Origin: JADKIH01 sp031367345
GTDB lineage: Bacteria; Bacteroidota; Bacteroidia; AKYH767-A; 2013-40CM-41-45
DNA length: 22,428 nt
Assembly (NCBI GenBank): GCA_031367345.1
Contig: JANLPR010000116.1
Span: 1-22,428, forward strand
Reading direction: 5' to 3'
The position numbers and the translations under genes were made by a program. The notes beneath the pieces were generated by a model that was given only the letters and a program-made list of their open reading frames with translations, was not told where the DNA came from and ran no database searches. Position 1 is the stretch's first letter, and each line of letters starts with the position of its first letter. Below, piece after piece: positions 15,666 to 22,428 of this stretch.

Positions 15666-16280
15666 ATGGCCCATTTCGAGATTATTGTTGTTATAGCTGC
15701 CGGAGGTTTAAGTTCACGAATGGGATCAGACAAACTCAAATTGTTCTATGAGAGCGGAGAACAATTCAAAAATCTGAAAACAATATTCCAAGCTCTTAAT
15801 ACTGAAATATTTATTTCAATAAGAAGAGATCAAGATTATTCCTTTTTGAACAATAAGAATATATTATTCGATGACGATGAATTCATAGGAAGGGGTCCAA
15901 TAAGCGGATTATTAAGTGCAAATAAAAAGTTTCCCTCCAGCTCAATTCTATACCTTGGATGCGATTACCCACTTATTACGACAGAGGAAATAAATTTGCT
16001 TGTCAGTCAATATCGAAATAAAAAGACAAAATCATTTTTTAAAGAAAATTACGAACCATTGATTACTCTCTATTCTGAGACATGTTTTGAGGAATTAAAA
16101 AAATATTTTATTTCAGGAAACTATTCTTTGAAAAAATTTCTTGCCAAAATCAATGCAGAAAAAATAATTTGCCCCAATCCTGAAAGACTAATGAGTGTAG
16201 ATACTCAAGATGAATACGCTATTTTTAAAAAAAACAGGTCAATAATAATACGGAATGATAAACCAATCAAAAACAGTTGA
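15666..16280 (+). CDS. mobA: MobA-like molybdenum cofactor guanylyltransferase
   Basis: 204 residues, cytoplasmic. The N-terminal nucleotide-binding loop AAGGLSSRMGSDK (11-23) matches the MobA/IspD-type LAGGxSxRMGxDK motif, and YLGCDYPLITTEEINLL corresponds to the conserved CDxP segment. MobA joins GMP to molybdopterin to make the bis-MGD cofactor. This is the form needed by FdhF-type enzymes, which agrees with fdhD downstream (26-base overlap) and the oxidoreductase at 19000. The Lys-rich middle is more divergent than in E. coli MobA, so related nucleotidyltransferases (for example MocA type) cannot be fully excluded by motif alone. Confidence 0.85.
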   Translation: MAHFEIIVVIAAGGLSSRMGSDKLKLFYESGEQFKNLKTIFQALNTEIFISIRRDQDYSFLNNKNILFDDDEFIGRGPISGLLSANKKFPSSSILYLGCDYPLITTEEINLLVSQYRNKKTKSFFKENYEPLITLYSETCFEELKKYFISGNYSLKKFLAKINAEKIICPNPERLMSVDTQDEYAIFKKNRSIIIRNDKPIKNS

Positions 16281-17058
16281 TGTTACAATAGAGAGAACTG
16301 TAAACAATTTTACTTCTGATGAAAATGATATCCTTTCTATAGAAGAACCTCTTGAGATAAGTGTCAGTTTTATTAAAAATGGTCAATCAATTGAAAAAAA
16401 AATATCGGTAACAATGAGAACTCCCGGCAATGATGAAGAATTAGCTACCGGTTTTCTTTTTACCGAAGGGATAATAAAAAACATTTCGGATGTTATCAAT
16501 TCAGAAATAACAGACGAAAATAAAATCAGAATAACGTTGGCTAAAAATATTGATATTGATTCACTGCATTTAGAACGAAATTTTTACACCACTTCTAGCT
16601 GTGGAGTATGCGGGAAAGCGTCAATAGAAGCAATACAAACTAATTCGATTTATACTACTAAAAAAATTTCTAAAATAGCTCCGAATATTCTTTACTCATT
16701 GATTGATAAATTAACAGAACATCAAGAATCTTTTAAGAGTACCGGCGGACTACACGCCTCTGCTCTTTTTACCATTGATGGAAATTTTATTGATTTAAAA
16801 GAAGATGTAGGTCGACACAATGCTCTCGATAAATTAATTGGAGCAGCATTTAATGGAAACAAATTACCTTTGAACAATACAATTTTATTATTAAGCGGTC
16901 GAGCAAGTTTTGAATTAATTCAAAAGGCAGGAATGGCTGCAATTCCTATAGTTGCTGCCATTGGCGCACCTTCAAGTTTAGCTGTAGAATTAGCCATATC
17001 GAAATCGATTCAACTTATCGGTTTTCTAAAAAAAGACAGATTCAATAAATATAATTAA
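16255..17058 (+). CDS. fdhD: Formate dehydrogenase accessory sulfurtransferase FdhD
   Basis: 267 residues. FdhD takes sulfur from a cysteine desulfurase and places it on the Mo atom of bis-MGD, which is essential for formate dehydrogenase activity. The persulfide site is SCGVCG with Cys116 and Cys119, matching the CxxC loop of E. coli FdhD. Other family motifs are MRTPGNDEELATGFLFTEG (54-72), STGGLHASALF (162-172) and EDVGRHNALDKLIG (183-196). The start overlaps the mobA-like gene by 26 bases, so translation is probably coupled. The client is almost certainly the FdhF/YdeP-type protein 1.9 kb downstream. Confidence 0.97.
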   Translation: MINQSKTVDVTIERTVNNFTSDENDILSIEEPLEISVSFIKNGQSIEKKISVTMRTPGNDEELATGFLFTEGIIKNISDVINSEITDENKIRITLAKNIDIDSLHLERNFYTTSSCGVCGKASIEAIQTNSIYTTKKISKIAPNILYSLIDKLTEHQESFKSTGGLHASALFTIDGNFIDLKEDVGRHNALDKLIGAAFNGNKLPLNNTILLLSGRASFELIQKAGMAAIPIVAAIGAPSSLAVELAISKSIQLIGFLKKDRFNKYN

Positions 17059-17206
17059 AAAAAGGGTATCCCAATTGAGAACGAAAACTCTATCAAAACA
17101 ACCTTTCTCTTTATACCTTTCTTAATGATACAATTTTATATTTAAGGATACTCTCCTATCATCTCACTAATTTCGCTGTCATAAAAATTTTGAAATATTT
17201 TAGTTG

Positions 17207-18121
17207 TTAATCTACAACGAATTTTTTCTGAAAAGTGTTAGTAGAACTTTTCAAAGTAACAATATAAATCCCGCCGGCTAATTTATTTTCAAATCGAATT
17301 ATCTTGTCAGCTGAAAGTAGTCCATTCTGAACCATTCGACCCGCAATATCTAATATTTGATATTCAGATTCTTGGGCATTCAGTTGATTTATCTTGATTT
17401 GATCCAACACCGGTGTTGGGTAAACAGAAAAATTAAACCCACCATTTACCTCTGAAATTCCGGTTGAAAATCCAAAAGTAACATCATCTATCAACGTTCG
17501 AGAACCTAATGAACATTGAACATGACCTGTTAAATCTGAATGATAATTAAAAAACTGTAATGAATAAGCAAATACCGAATCGGCCGATATATACACTACT
17601 GGAGTTGAAGAGTAAGTATACACATTCACATTTCCTATCATCAAACATTCAGCTAATCCGACCTGATATCCAAATTGATCATACAAGGTAAGTCTGGCAA
17701 TAGCTGTGTCATTATTTACAGCAATGTGCTTAAAATAAAAATTCAGTTCGGTTGGATGAACTTGTTCGAAAACAATTTCCAATGACGACCATGAGGCAAA
17801 TACAGAATCAATATCAACACCGGCACCACCAACAATTCCATATCCAGCAGTGAAATTGTAAGCATTACGAAGTTCAAGTGCACCATTTCCACTATGTGAA
17901 TCTGTTGAAGGTCCGCAAAAAGGACCATCATAAATTATTGAATCACCATGAAAAACTCCGGTAGAATCGTCGATCCAAACATTCGTTAAATAAATATTCC
18001 CCCAGTTACTTAATGTACCATCTTGGAGTAAAGATTCAAAATCGCCATTGGGAATTTGTGTTTGTCCAAATGAAACAAAGGAAGTAATCATTGCAAAAAG
18101 TAGTGTAGTTATTTTTTTCAT
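17207..18121 (-). CDS. Secreted protein with T9SS C-terminal sorting domain
   Basis: The frame is open to 18487, but the ATG at 18121 is chosen because it begins a textbook signal peptide (MKKITTLLFAMITSFVSFGQ) directly followed by QIPNGDFESL, a common start of the mature region in such Bacteroidota proteins. This gives 304 residues. The central part is beta-rich and probably a carbohydrate-binding or jelly-roll-like domain (PNGDFE, LIDDVTFG); no enzyme motif is visible. The C-terminal 70 residues are a T9SS type A sorting domain (VYPTPVLDQIKI, YQILDIAGRMV, LAGGIYIVTL, FQKKFVVD). It should be exported and attached to the surface. It lies opposite to, and between, the fdhD and oxidoreductase genes. 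Confidence 0.82.
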   Translation of the reverse strand: MKKITTLLFAMITSFVSFGQTQIPNGDFESLLQDGTLSNWGNIYLTNVWIDDSTGVFHGDSIIYDGPFCGPSTDSHSGNGALELRNAYNFTAGYGIVGGAGVDIDSVFASWSSLEIVFEQVHPTELNFYFKHIAVNNDTAIARLTLYDQFGYQVGLAECLMIGNVNVYTYSSTPVVYISADSVFAYSLQFFNYHSDLTGHVQCSLGSRTLIDDVTFGFSTGISEVNGGFNFSVYPTPVLDQIKINQLNAQESEYQILDIAGRMVQNGLLSADKIIRFENKLAGGIYIVTLKSSTNTFQKKFVVD

Positions 18122-18487
18122 GACTTTAGATGATTTAGCTAAGTTAATATTCTTCGGAACAAGTTGATGAATAATTTTTTCAATAAAGGCCTTACTTTTA
18201 ACATGTAATTTCATACCAAGGTTTAACAAGGAAAGTGCACAATTTAAAGTATCGTGAGTTGCCTTTGCTTCTTCAAGTGCTTGTGAAAACAAATGAACAG
18301 CCTTTGAATCGTTGTCTTTCGCCAATTCAGACCAACCATTCTCAATTAGTTTAGATGCTTTATTTGCGCTTGAAATTTGAGTAATAAACAAGATCAAAAG
18401 CGTAATCCGGAAAAAACGATTCTTTTTGAAGTACGAACCAACTAACCACATCTTTTGTCTCATAGATAAAGTAACGAATGTTGGCAA
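18122..18487 (-). pseudogene. 5' remnant of a TPR-containing membrane/signalling protein, fused in frame to the T9SS gene
   Basis: Upstream of the T9SS signal peptide the same frame stays open for 122 codons. It encodes an apparent second, independent N-terminus: a basic start and hydrophobic stretch (FRITLLILFITQISSANKA), then one TPR-like helical pair (NGWSELAKDNDSKAVHLFSQALEEAKATHDTLNCALSLLNLGM). This pattern resembles the beginning of TPR sensor or regulator proteins in Bacteroidota, which continue with several more repeats. Here it breaks off after about one repeat, and the following residues no longer fit a TPR. The simplest reading is a truncated gene start left by a deletion or recombination. 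A real 426-residue chimera is less likely, since it would bury a signal peptide at residue 123. Confidence 0.5.
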
Positions 18488-18573
18488 ATACGAAAATAAT
18501 ATTTGACTTTAATCAAAAACTCAATTGACCATGCAATTTTAATTAAAACAGTTTAGGCTTATGGATTAATATT

Positions 18574-18588
18574 GTACTTTTCAAGTAC
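18574..18588. repeat. Short palindrome in the gap upstream of the DUF7009-like gene
   Basis: GTACTT (18574-18579) and AAGTAC (18583-18588) are perfect complements around TTC, 41 bases before the ATG at 18629. This 141-base gap (18488-18628) separates divergent reading frames and must hold the promoter of the plus-strand operon; no clean TAnnTTTG element was found, the nearest being TACTTTTC at 18575-18582, inside the palindrome. Confidence 0.4.
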
Positions 18589-18628
18589 GAATTCAAAAAA
18601 GGATAATCTAACTCTCTTATTTAATTTC

Positions 18629-19003
18629 ATGAAATTACGCATAAAAGGAAATAGCATTCGTTTTCGTTTATCGAAAGCCGATGTCACCAAATTTGTCGAA
18701 TCCAAATCCATTGAGGAGTACACAAGCTTCACAGGAAATAAATTAATTTATAAAATTGAATCAGCTACTATGGCAGAAAAAATAGAAGCAAGTTTTAATG
18801 GTTCAACTATTCAGATAACAATCCCATCTCAAATCGCAGATCGATGGACAGGGTCGCAAGAGGTGGGAATTTATCATGATGATAATTTAGGAAATGGAAA
18901 ATCGTTAAAGGTTATAATAGAAAAAGATTTTAAATGTTTGGACGAAACAAATGAGGACCAGACCGACAACTACGAAAACCCATTGGCAAGTAAGTCAAAA
19001 TGA
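18629..19003 (+). CDS. Small DUF7009-like protein coupled to the FdhF/YdeP gene
   Basis: Start chosen at the ATG at 18629 (MKLRIKGNSIRFRLSKADV, the usual family start); an in-frame TTG at 18572 lies within the palindrome region. 124 residues, no signal or membrane segment. The pattern is KGNSIRFRL, a beta-rich middle with ATMAEKIEASFNGSTIQITIP, then LGNGKSLKVIIEKDFKCLD and the tail DQTDNYENP. I recall this as the Bacteroidota family DUF7009, but could not check. The single Cys in FKCLD and the acidic tail are conserved in what I recall of the family. The gene overlaps the oxidoreductase start by four bases (ATGA, 19000-19003), so a dedicated chaperone, maturation or subunit role for that enzyme is a reasonable inference. 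Confidence 0.82.
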   Translation: MKLRIKGNSIRFRLSKADVTKFVESKSIEEYTSFTGNKLIYKIESATMAEKIEASFNGSTIQITIPSQIADRWTGSQEVGIYHDDNLGNGKSLKVIIEKDFKCLDETNEDQTDNYENPLASKSK

Positions 19004-21309
19004 AAGCTGAAGAAAAACCTCATTTACCGAATGCAGAGAATCCGGAACGATTCACAGGACTAAAATTAATTGCTCCAAAATTAGTTGCTGCCGGTACCCC
19101 TGCTGTACTTTCAAGTGTAAGACACATTTTGACTGAGATGGGATTATCACGTGCACTAAAAGCGCTGCATTCACTCAACCAGAAAGATGGATATGATTGT
19201 CCGGGATGTGCTTGGCCTGATCCTGATGGTGAGAGGAGTTCACTCGGAGAATATTGCGAAAATGGTGTTAAAGCTATCGCTGAAGAAGCAACATCTAAAA
19301 AATTAACTGCTACTTTTTTTAAAGAAAATAGTATTAACTCTCTTGCCAAGTTAAACGATTACGAGATTGGTAAAAAAGGAAGAATTGCTCAGCCAATGTT
19401 TCTGAAAAAAGGGAACGGCAATTATGAACCTATTAGCTGGGAGGAAGCTTTTCAAAAAATTTCAGATTGTCTTCGGCAAATGAGTTCGCCAGATAAAGCT
19501 GCATTTTATACAAGTGGAAGAACCAGCAATGAAGCAGCATTTTTATATCAACTTTTCGCACGACAATTAGGAACGAATAATCTACCCGATTGTAGTAATA
19601 TGTGTCACGAATCAAGTGGCGTAGCACTCACAGAATCATTAGGAATAGGCAAGGGCTCAGTAACACTCGATGATTTTTACAAAGCAGAAGTGATTATTAT
19701 TTTAGGTCAAAATCCTGGAACTAATCACCCAAGAATGCTTACAGCTTTAAAAAAAGCAAAGGAAAATGGATGCAAAATTATTTCGATCAACCCGTTGTTT
19801 GAAACCGGTTTAATTGCTTTTAATGATCCGCAAACCATTCGTGGTGCATTAGGAATGAAAATTTCTCTGACAGATATTTTTCTTCAAGTAAAAATTAATG
19901 GAGATATGGCTCTTCTACAAGCCATCAATAAATTATTATTAGAAAGAGATGAAACATTTAGTAAAGAAAAAATTGACATAGAATTTATTACAAAAAAAAC
20001 TTCAGGCTTTGAACAATACAAAAACCATCTTCAAAATTTAAACCTTCAATCTCTAATTGAAAATTCAGGGATAACGAAAGAAGAAATAGAAACCGTTGTT
20101 GAATTACTTTCTACTAAAAAGAAAATTATTGCTTGCTGGGCAATGGGGTTGACACAGCATAAGAATGCAGTGGATACGATAAAAGAAGTCGTTAATTTAT
20201 TATTGTTGAAAGGCAGTATTGGCATACCGGGTGGAGGAACTTGTCCGGTTCGAGGGCATAGCAATGTTCAAGGAGACAGAACTATGGGAATTTATGAAAA
20301 GCCATCATCAAGCTTTCTTGATGCAATTGAAAGGAATTTCAAATTTTCTCCTCCACGAAAAGATGGATTAGATACAGTAGAAACAATTAATGCAATGAAC
20401 GATGGGAATATAGAAGTGTTTGTAGCCTTGGGAGGAAACTTTCTGTCTGCTACACCAGACACCAATTTTACAGCGGCGGCAATAAGAAAATGTAAACTTA
20501 CTGTTCAGATCTCAACAAAATTGAACAGAAGCCATCTGATTACCGGTGACGAGGCTCTGATCTTACCAGTATTTGGCAGAAGTGATAAAGACATTCAAAA
20601 TAACGAGCAACAATTTATTACAACAGAAAACTCAATGGGTGTGGTACAGATGTCAAGAGGGAATTTAGAACCGATATCTGCCAATTTAAAAAGTGAGCCG
20701 GAGTTAATATGTTTAATGGCCGACAAAATTTTCGGAGGAAAAGATCCGGTAGATTGGAAAAAGTATCTAATTAATTATGATCATATCAGAGACGACATTG
20801 AAAAAACAATTCCTGGATTCGAAAGTTATAATTATCGTGTAAGAAAATTAGGTGGATTCTATTTGCCCAACTCTGTACGTGATCAGAAATTTGATCTTGA
20901 TAGCGGCAAAGCAGAGTTCAATATCGCAGAAATTACCAATCACCAATTGGAAGAGGACGAACTGCTCATGATGACAATAAGGAGCCATGATCAATTCAAC
21001 ACTACCATTTATGGATTGAACGATAGATATCGAGGAGTTCTAAATGAAAGAAGAGTATTGTTTATGAATGAGGATGACATTAATAAATTAGGGCTTGATG
21101 TTGGTGAAATAGTAGATATCGTCAATAACTATGGCGGCGTTGAGCGTATCGCACATCGTTTTATAATTGTAAAATATAAAATTCCAAACAAATGTGCAGC
21201 TACATATTTCCCCGAAACAAATGTTTTGGTTCCAATCGACAGCACGGCGGAAAAATCGAATACCCCAACGAGCAAATCGATTATTATTAAAATTAGAAGG
21301 AGTAAATAA
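19000..21309 (+). CDS. FdhF/YdeP-family molybdopterin oxidoreductase (formate-dehydrogenase-like)
   Basis: 769 residues, without a Tat signal, so cytoplasmic. The N-terminus carries the YdeP-family signature CPGCAWPDP with Cys67 and Cys70, plus Cys86 in EYCENG; only three clustered Cys are visible, so the presence of a 4Fe-4S cluster is uncertain. The Mo site is NMCHESSG: Cys202 followed by His203, which aligns with the Sec-His pair of E. coli FdhF; the codon is TGT, so it is a Cys enzyme. Further bis-MGD motifs are LGQNPGTNHPRML, GGGTCPVRGHSNVQG and, in the C-terminal cap, MMTIRSHDQFNTTIYGLNDRYRG. Dependence on FdhD and MobA fits the upstream genes. YdeP of E. coli is tied to acid resistance and its reaction is not settled, so formate as substrate is unproven. 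Confidence 0.93.
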   Translation: MKAEEKPHLPNAENPERFTGLKLIAPKLVAAGTPAVLSSVRHILTEMGLSRALKALHSLNQKDGYDCPGCAWPDPDGERSSLGEYCENGVKAIAEEATSKKLTATFFKENSINSLAKLNDYEIGKKGRIAQPMFLKKGNGNYEPISWEEAFQKISDCLRQMSSPDKAAFYTSGRTSNEAAFLYQLFARQLGTNNLPDCSNMCHESSGVALTESLGIGKGSVTLDDFYKAEVIIILGQNPGTNHPRMLTALKKAKENGCKIISINPLFETGLIAFNDPQTIRGALGMKISLTDIFLQVKINGDMALLQAINKLLLERDETFSKEKIDIEFITKKTSGFEQYKNHLQNLNLQSLIENSGITKEEIETVVELLSTKKKIIACWAMGLTQHKNAVDTIKEVVNLLLLKGSIGIPGGGTCPVRGHSNVQGDRTMGIYEKPSSSFLDAIERNFKFSPPRKDGLDTVETINAMNDGNIEVFVALGGNFLSATPDTNFTAAAIRKCKLTVQISTKLNRSHLITGDEALILPVFGRSDKDIQNNEQQFITTENSMGVVQMSRGNLEPISANLKSEPELICLMADKIFGGKDPVDWKKYLINYDHIRDDIEKTIPGFESYNYRVRKLGGFYLPNSVRDQKFDLDSGKAEFNIAEITNHQLEEDELLMMTIRSHDQFNTTIYGLNDRYRGVLNERRVLFMNEDDINKLGLDVGEIVDIVNNYGGVERIAHRFIIVKYKIPNKCAATYFPETNVLVPIDSTAEKSNTPTSKSIIIKIRRSK

Positions 21310-21327
21310 AATTTAATTGAAATAACT

Positions 21328-21906
21328 ATGCTTGAATTTAAGTTTCAGCCCTTTCCGATTCTTGAAACAAAACGAATGATACTAAGGAAATTAGGGAAAG
21401 AAGATATGAATGAAATTTTCATATTAAGAACAGATCCTGAAGTAATAAAGTACATCGACCGCACACCTCCTACAGAAGTAAAAGAAATAGAAGATTTTTT
21501 GATACGTACAGATGCAGATACTTCTAACAACATTGGTATTACTTGGGGAATGCAATTACATGGAGAAAATAAAATAATCGGCTATTTAAGCTTTTGGAGA
21601 ACCATACCAGAAAATCACAGAGCAGAAATTGGCTATGCGTTAATGAAGGAATATTGGCAAAAGGGATTTATGACAGAGGCCATCGATGCTATTTTAAATT
21701 ACGGATTTAGTGAAATGAAATTGCATAGTGTAGAGGCCAATATAAATCCATTGAATATAGCATCAATGAAGATCTTGAAGCAGTTTCAGTTTGTAGAAGA
21801 AGCTCATTTTAAGGAAGACTATTATTTTGAAGGAAATTTTTTAGATTCAGTAATCTTCAGCCTTTTGGCTAGGAATTATCATCCGGTGTTTGAAAGAAAG
21901 GAATAA
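21328..21906 (+). CDS. GNAT-family N-acetyltransferase (RimJ/RimL type)
   Basis: 192 residues, cytoplasmic. It follows the RimJ/RimL layout: LETKRMILRKLGKEDMNEIF at the N-terminus, DPEVIKYIDRTPP, ENKIIGYLSFWR, then RAEIGYALMKEYWQKGFMTEA, where QKGFMT is the acetyl-CoA pyrophosphate-binding loop (Q/RxxGxG/A, with the last Gly replaced by Met-Thr), and ANINPLNIASMKILKQFQF, the conserved N-x-x-S-x-x-x-L-x-x-x-G/F helix. The target could be a ribosomal protein N-terminus or a small amine. It begins 18 bases after the oxidoreductase and is probably read from the same transcript, ending convergent to the rRNA operon. Confidence 0.93.
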   Translation: MLEFKFQPFPILETKRMILRKLGKEDMNEIFILRTDPEVIKYIDRTPPTEVKEIEDFLIRTDADTSNNIGITWGMQLHGENKIIGYLSFWRTIPENHRAEIGYALMKEYWQKGFMTEAIDAILNYGFSEMKLHSVEANINPLNIASMKILKQFQFVEEAHFKEDYYFEGNFLDSVIFSLLARNYHPVFERKE

Positions 21907-21975
21907 AGAAATTGAGTAACAATAATTAGAATAAAAGCTGTGCAATAGAATAAGGATAAAATTTATTTCATGGAC

Positions 21976-22008
21976 AAAAAAAAGCCCGACTCTTACGAAT
22001 CGGGCTTT
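21976..22008 (-). terminator. Intrinsic terminator of the rRNA operon
   Basis: AAAGCCCGA (21981-21989) and TCGGGCTTT (22000-22008) form a GC-rich 9-bp stem. Read on the minus strand it follows the 5S gene by five bases and is succeeded by eight T (complement of 21976-21983), the standard arrangement for the end of the rRNA transcript. Confidence 0.92.
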
Positions 22009-22013
22009 AATAA

Positions 22014-22128
<115 letters not shown>

Positions 22129-22202
22129 AGTCTTGAATACCTTTATAGACATATAAGAGAAAGAAAACACAACAAACAATAACCAGAGGATCTATCAGAT
22201 AA

Positions 22203-22428
22203 AAAGTCTACGGACAATTAGTATTGCTCGGCTATGTCATTACTGACTTTACACCTACAACCTATCAACGTCATAGTCTCTGACGGTCCTTAAAGGAAGT
22301 CTCATCTTGAGGCGAGTTTCGTGCTTAGATGCTTTCAGCGCTTATCTCAACCGTACATAGCTACCCTGCGATGCAGCTGGCGCCACAACAGGTCCACTAG
22401 AGGTACGTCCGACTCGGTCCTCTCGTAC
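22203..22428 (-). rRNA. rrl: 23S ribosomal RNA, 3' part only, cut by the window edge
   Basis: The minus strand begins at the window end with GTACGAGAGGACC (the sarcin-ricin loop), followed by GGTAGCTATGTACGG, AAGCATCTAAGCACGAAAC and, near the 3' end, CCGAGCAATACTAATTGTCC. These are conserved domain VI segments. About 226 nt are present; the exact 3' end is approximate (within about 5 nt). The 22129-22202 spacer to 5S contains no tRNA. Confidence 0.95.

Noticed and set aside
17059..17206. Terminator between the convergent fdhD and T9SS genes
   Set aside because: GTATCC (17066-17071) and GGATAC (17146-17151) are complementary but 74 bases apart, with no compact stem or T-run; chance is likely.
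19020..19349. 109-aa minus-strand open frame
   Set aside because: It lies fully inside the FdhF/YdeP gene on the other strand, has no start context or family likeness, and is explained by codon bias of the real gene.
19600..19610. Selenocysteine at the Mo site of the FdhF/YdeP-type enzyme
   Set aside because: The codon at the aligned position is TGT (Cys), with no in-frame TGA.
22129..22202. tRNA or other gene in the 23S-5S spacer
   Set aside because: The 74-base spacer shows no cloverleaf, T-loop sequence or CCA-type end.

Overview
The window comes from a low-GC member of the Bacteroidota. The evidence is: two secreted proteins with Por/type IX secretion (T9SS) C-terminal sorting domains, several TAnnTTTG-type -7 promoter elements, starts without clear Shine-Dalgarno sites, a fused E1 alpha/beta 2-oxoacid dehydrogenase of the kind common in this phylum, and a Bacteroidota-like 5S rRNA. 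I cannot place it below phylum. No phage, IS element, CRISPR array or tRNA was seen.

Layout. 1-4045 (minus strand): the N-terminal part of a secreted metzincin protease, cut by the window edge; then a tight gene set of a YHS-type lipoprotein, an SCO-family copper chaperone and a T9SS-exported M1 aminopeptidase. 4338-9186 (plus): fused E1 dehydrogenase, then murQ, an unknown acidic 188-aa protein and an RlpA-like protein, which gives a cell-wall theme. 9201-13784: a NUDIX hydrolase (minus), a geranylgeranyl-reductase-family flavoprotein (plus), an OmpH/Skp-like protein (minus), an Omp28/thioredoxin-like lipoprotein with a class I O-methyltransferase (plus), and a Spy/CpxP-like secreted protein closed by a strong terminator. 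13891-17058 (plus): threonine aldolase, a ferredoxin-NADP-reductase-like flavoprotein, MobA-like and FdhD. 17207-18487 (minus): a T9SS protein preceded, in one open frame, by the 5' remnant of a TPR protein. 18629-21906 (plus): a small DUF7009-like protein, an FdhF/YdeP-type molybdopterin oxidoreductase and a GNAT acetyltransferase. 22014-22428 (minus): the 3' end of an rRNA operon (23S 3' part, 5S, terminator).

How the genes fit together. The most coherent functional unit is the molybdenum set: MobA adds the guanine nucleotide to the molybdenum cofactor, FdhD delivers sulfur to it, and the FdhF/YdeP-type enzyme uses it. The small DUF7009-like protein overlaps the oxidoreductase gene by four bases. 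The FNR-like flavoprotein directly upstream is a possible redox partner. This set is interrupted by an opposite-strand chimeric reading frame that looks like the scar of a rearrangement. The SCO/YHS pair suggests copper handling for cytochrome oxidase or another cuproenzyme. I found no clearly unprecedented system. The best leads are the Mo-enzyme cluster with its small companion protein, the chimeric ORF, and several structured intergenic regions.
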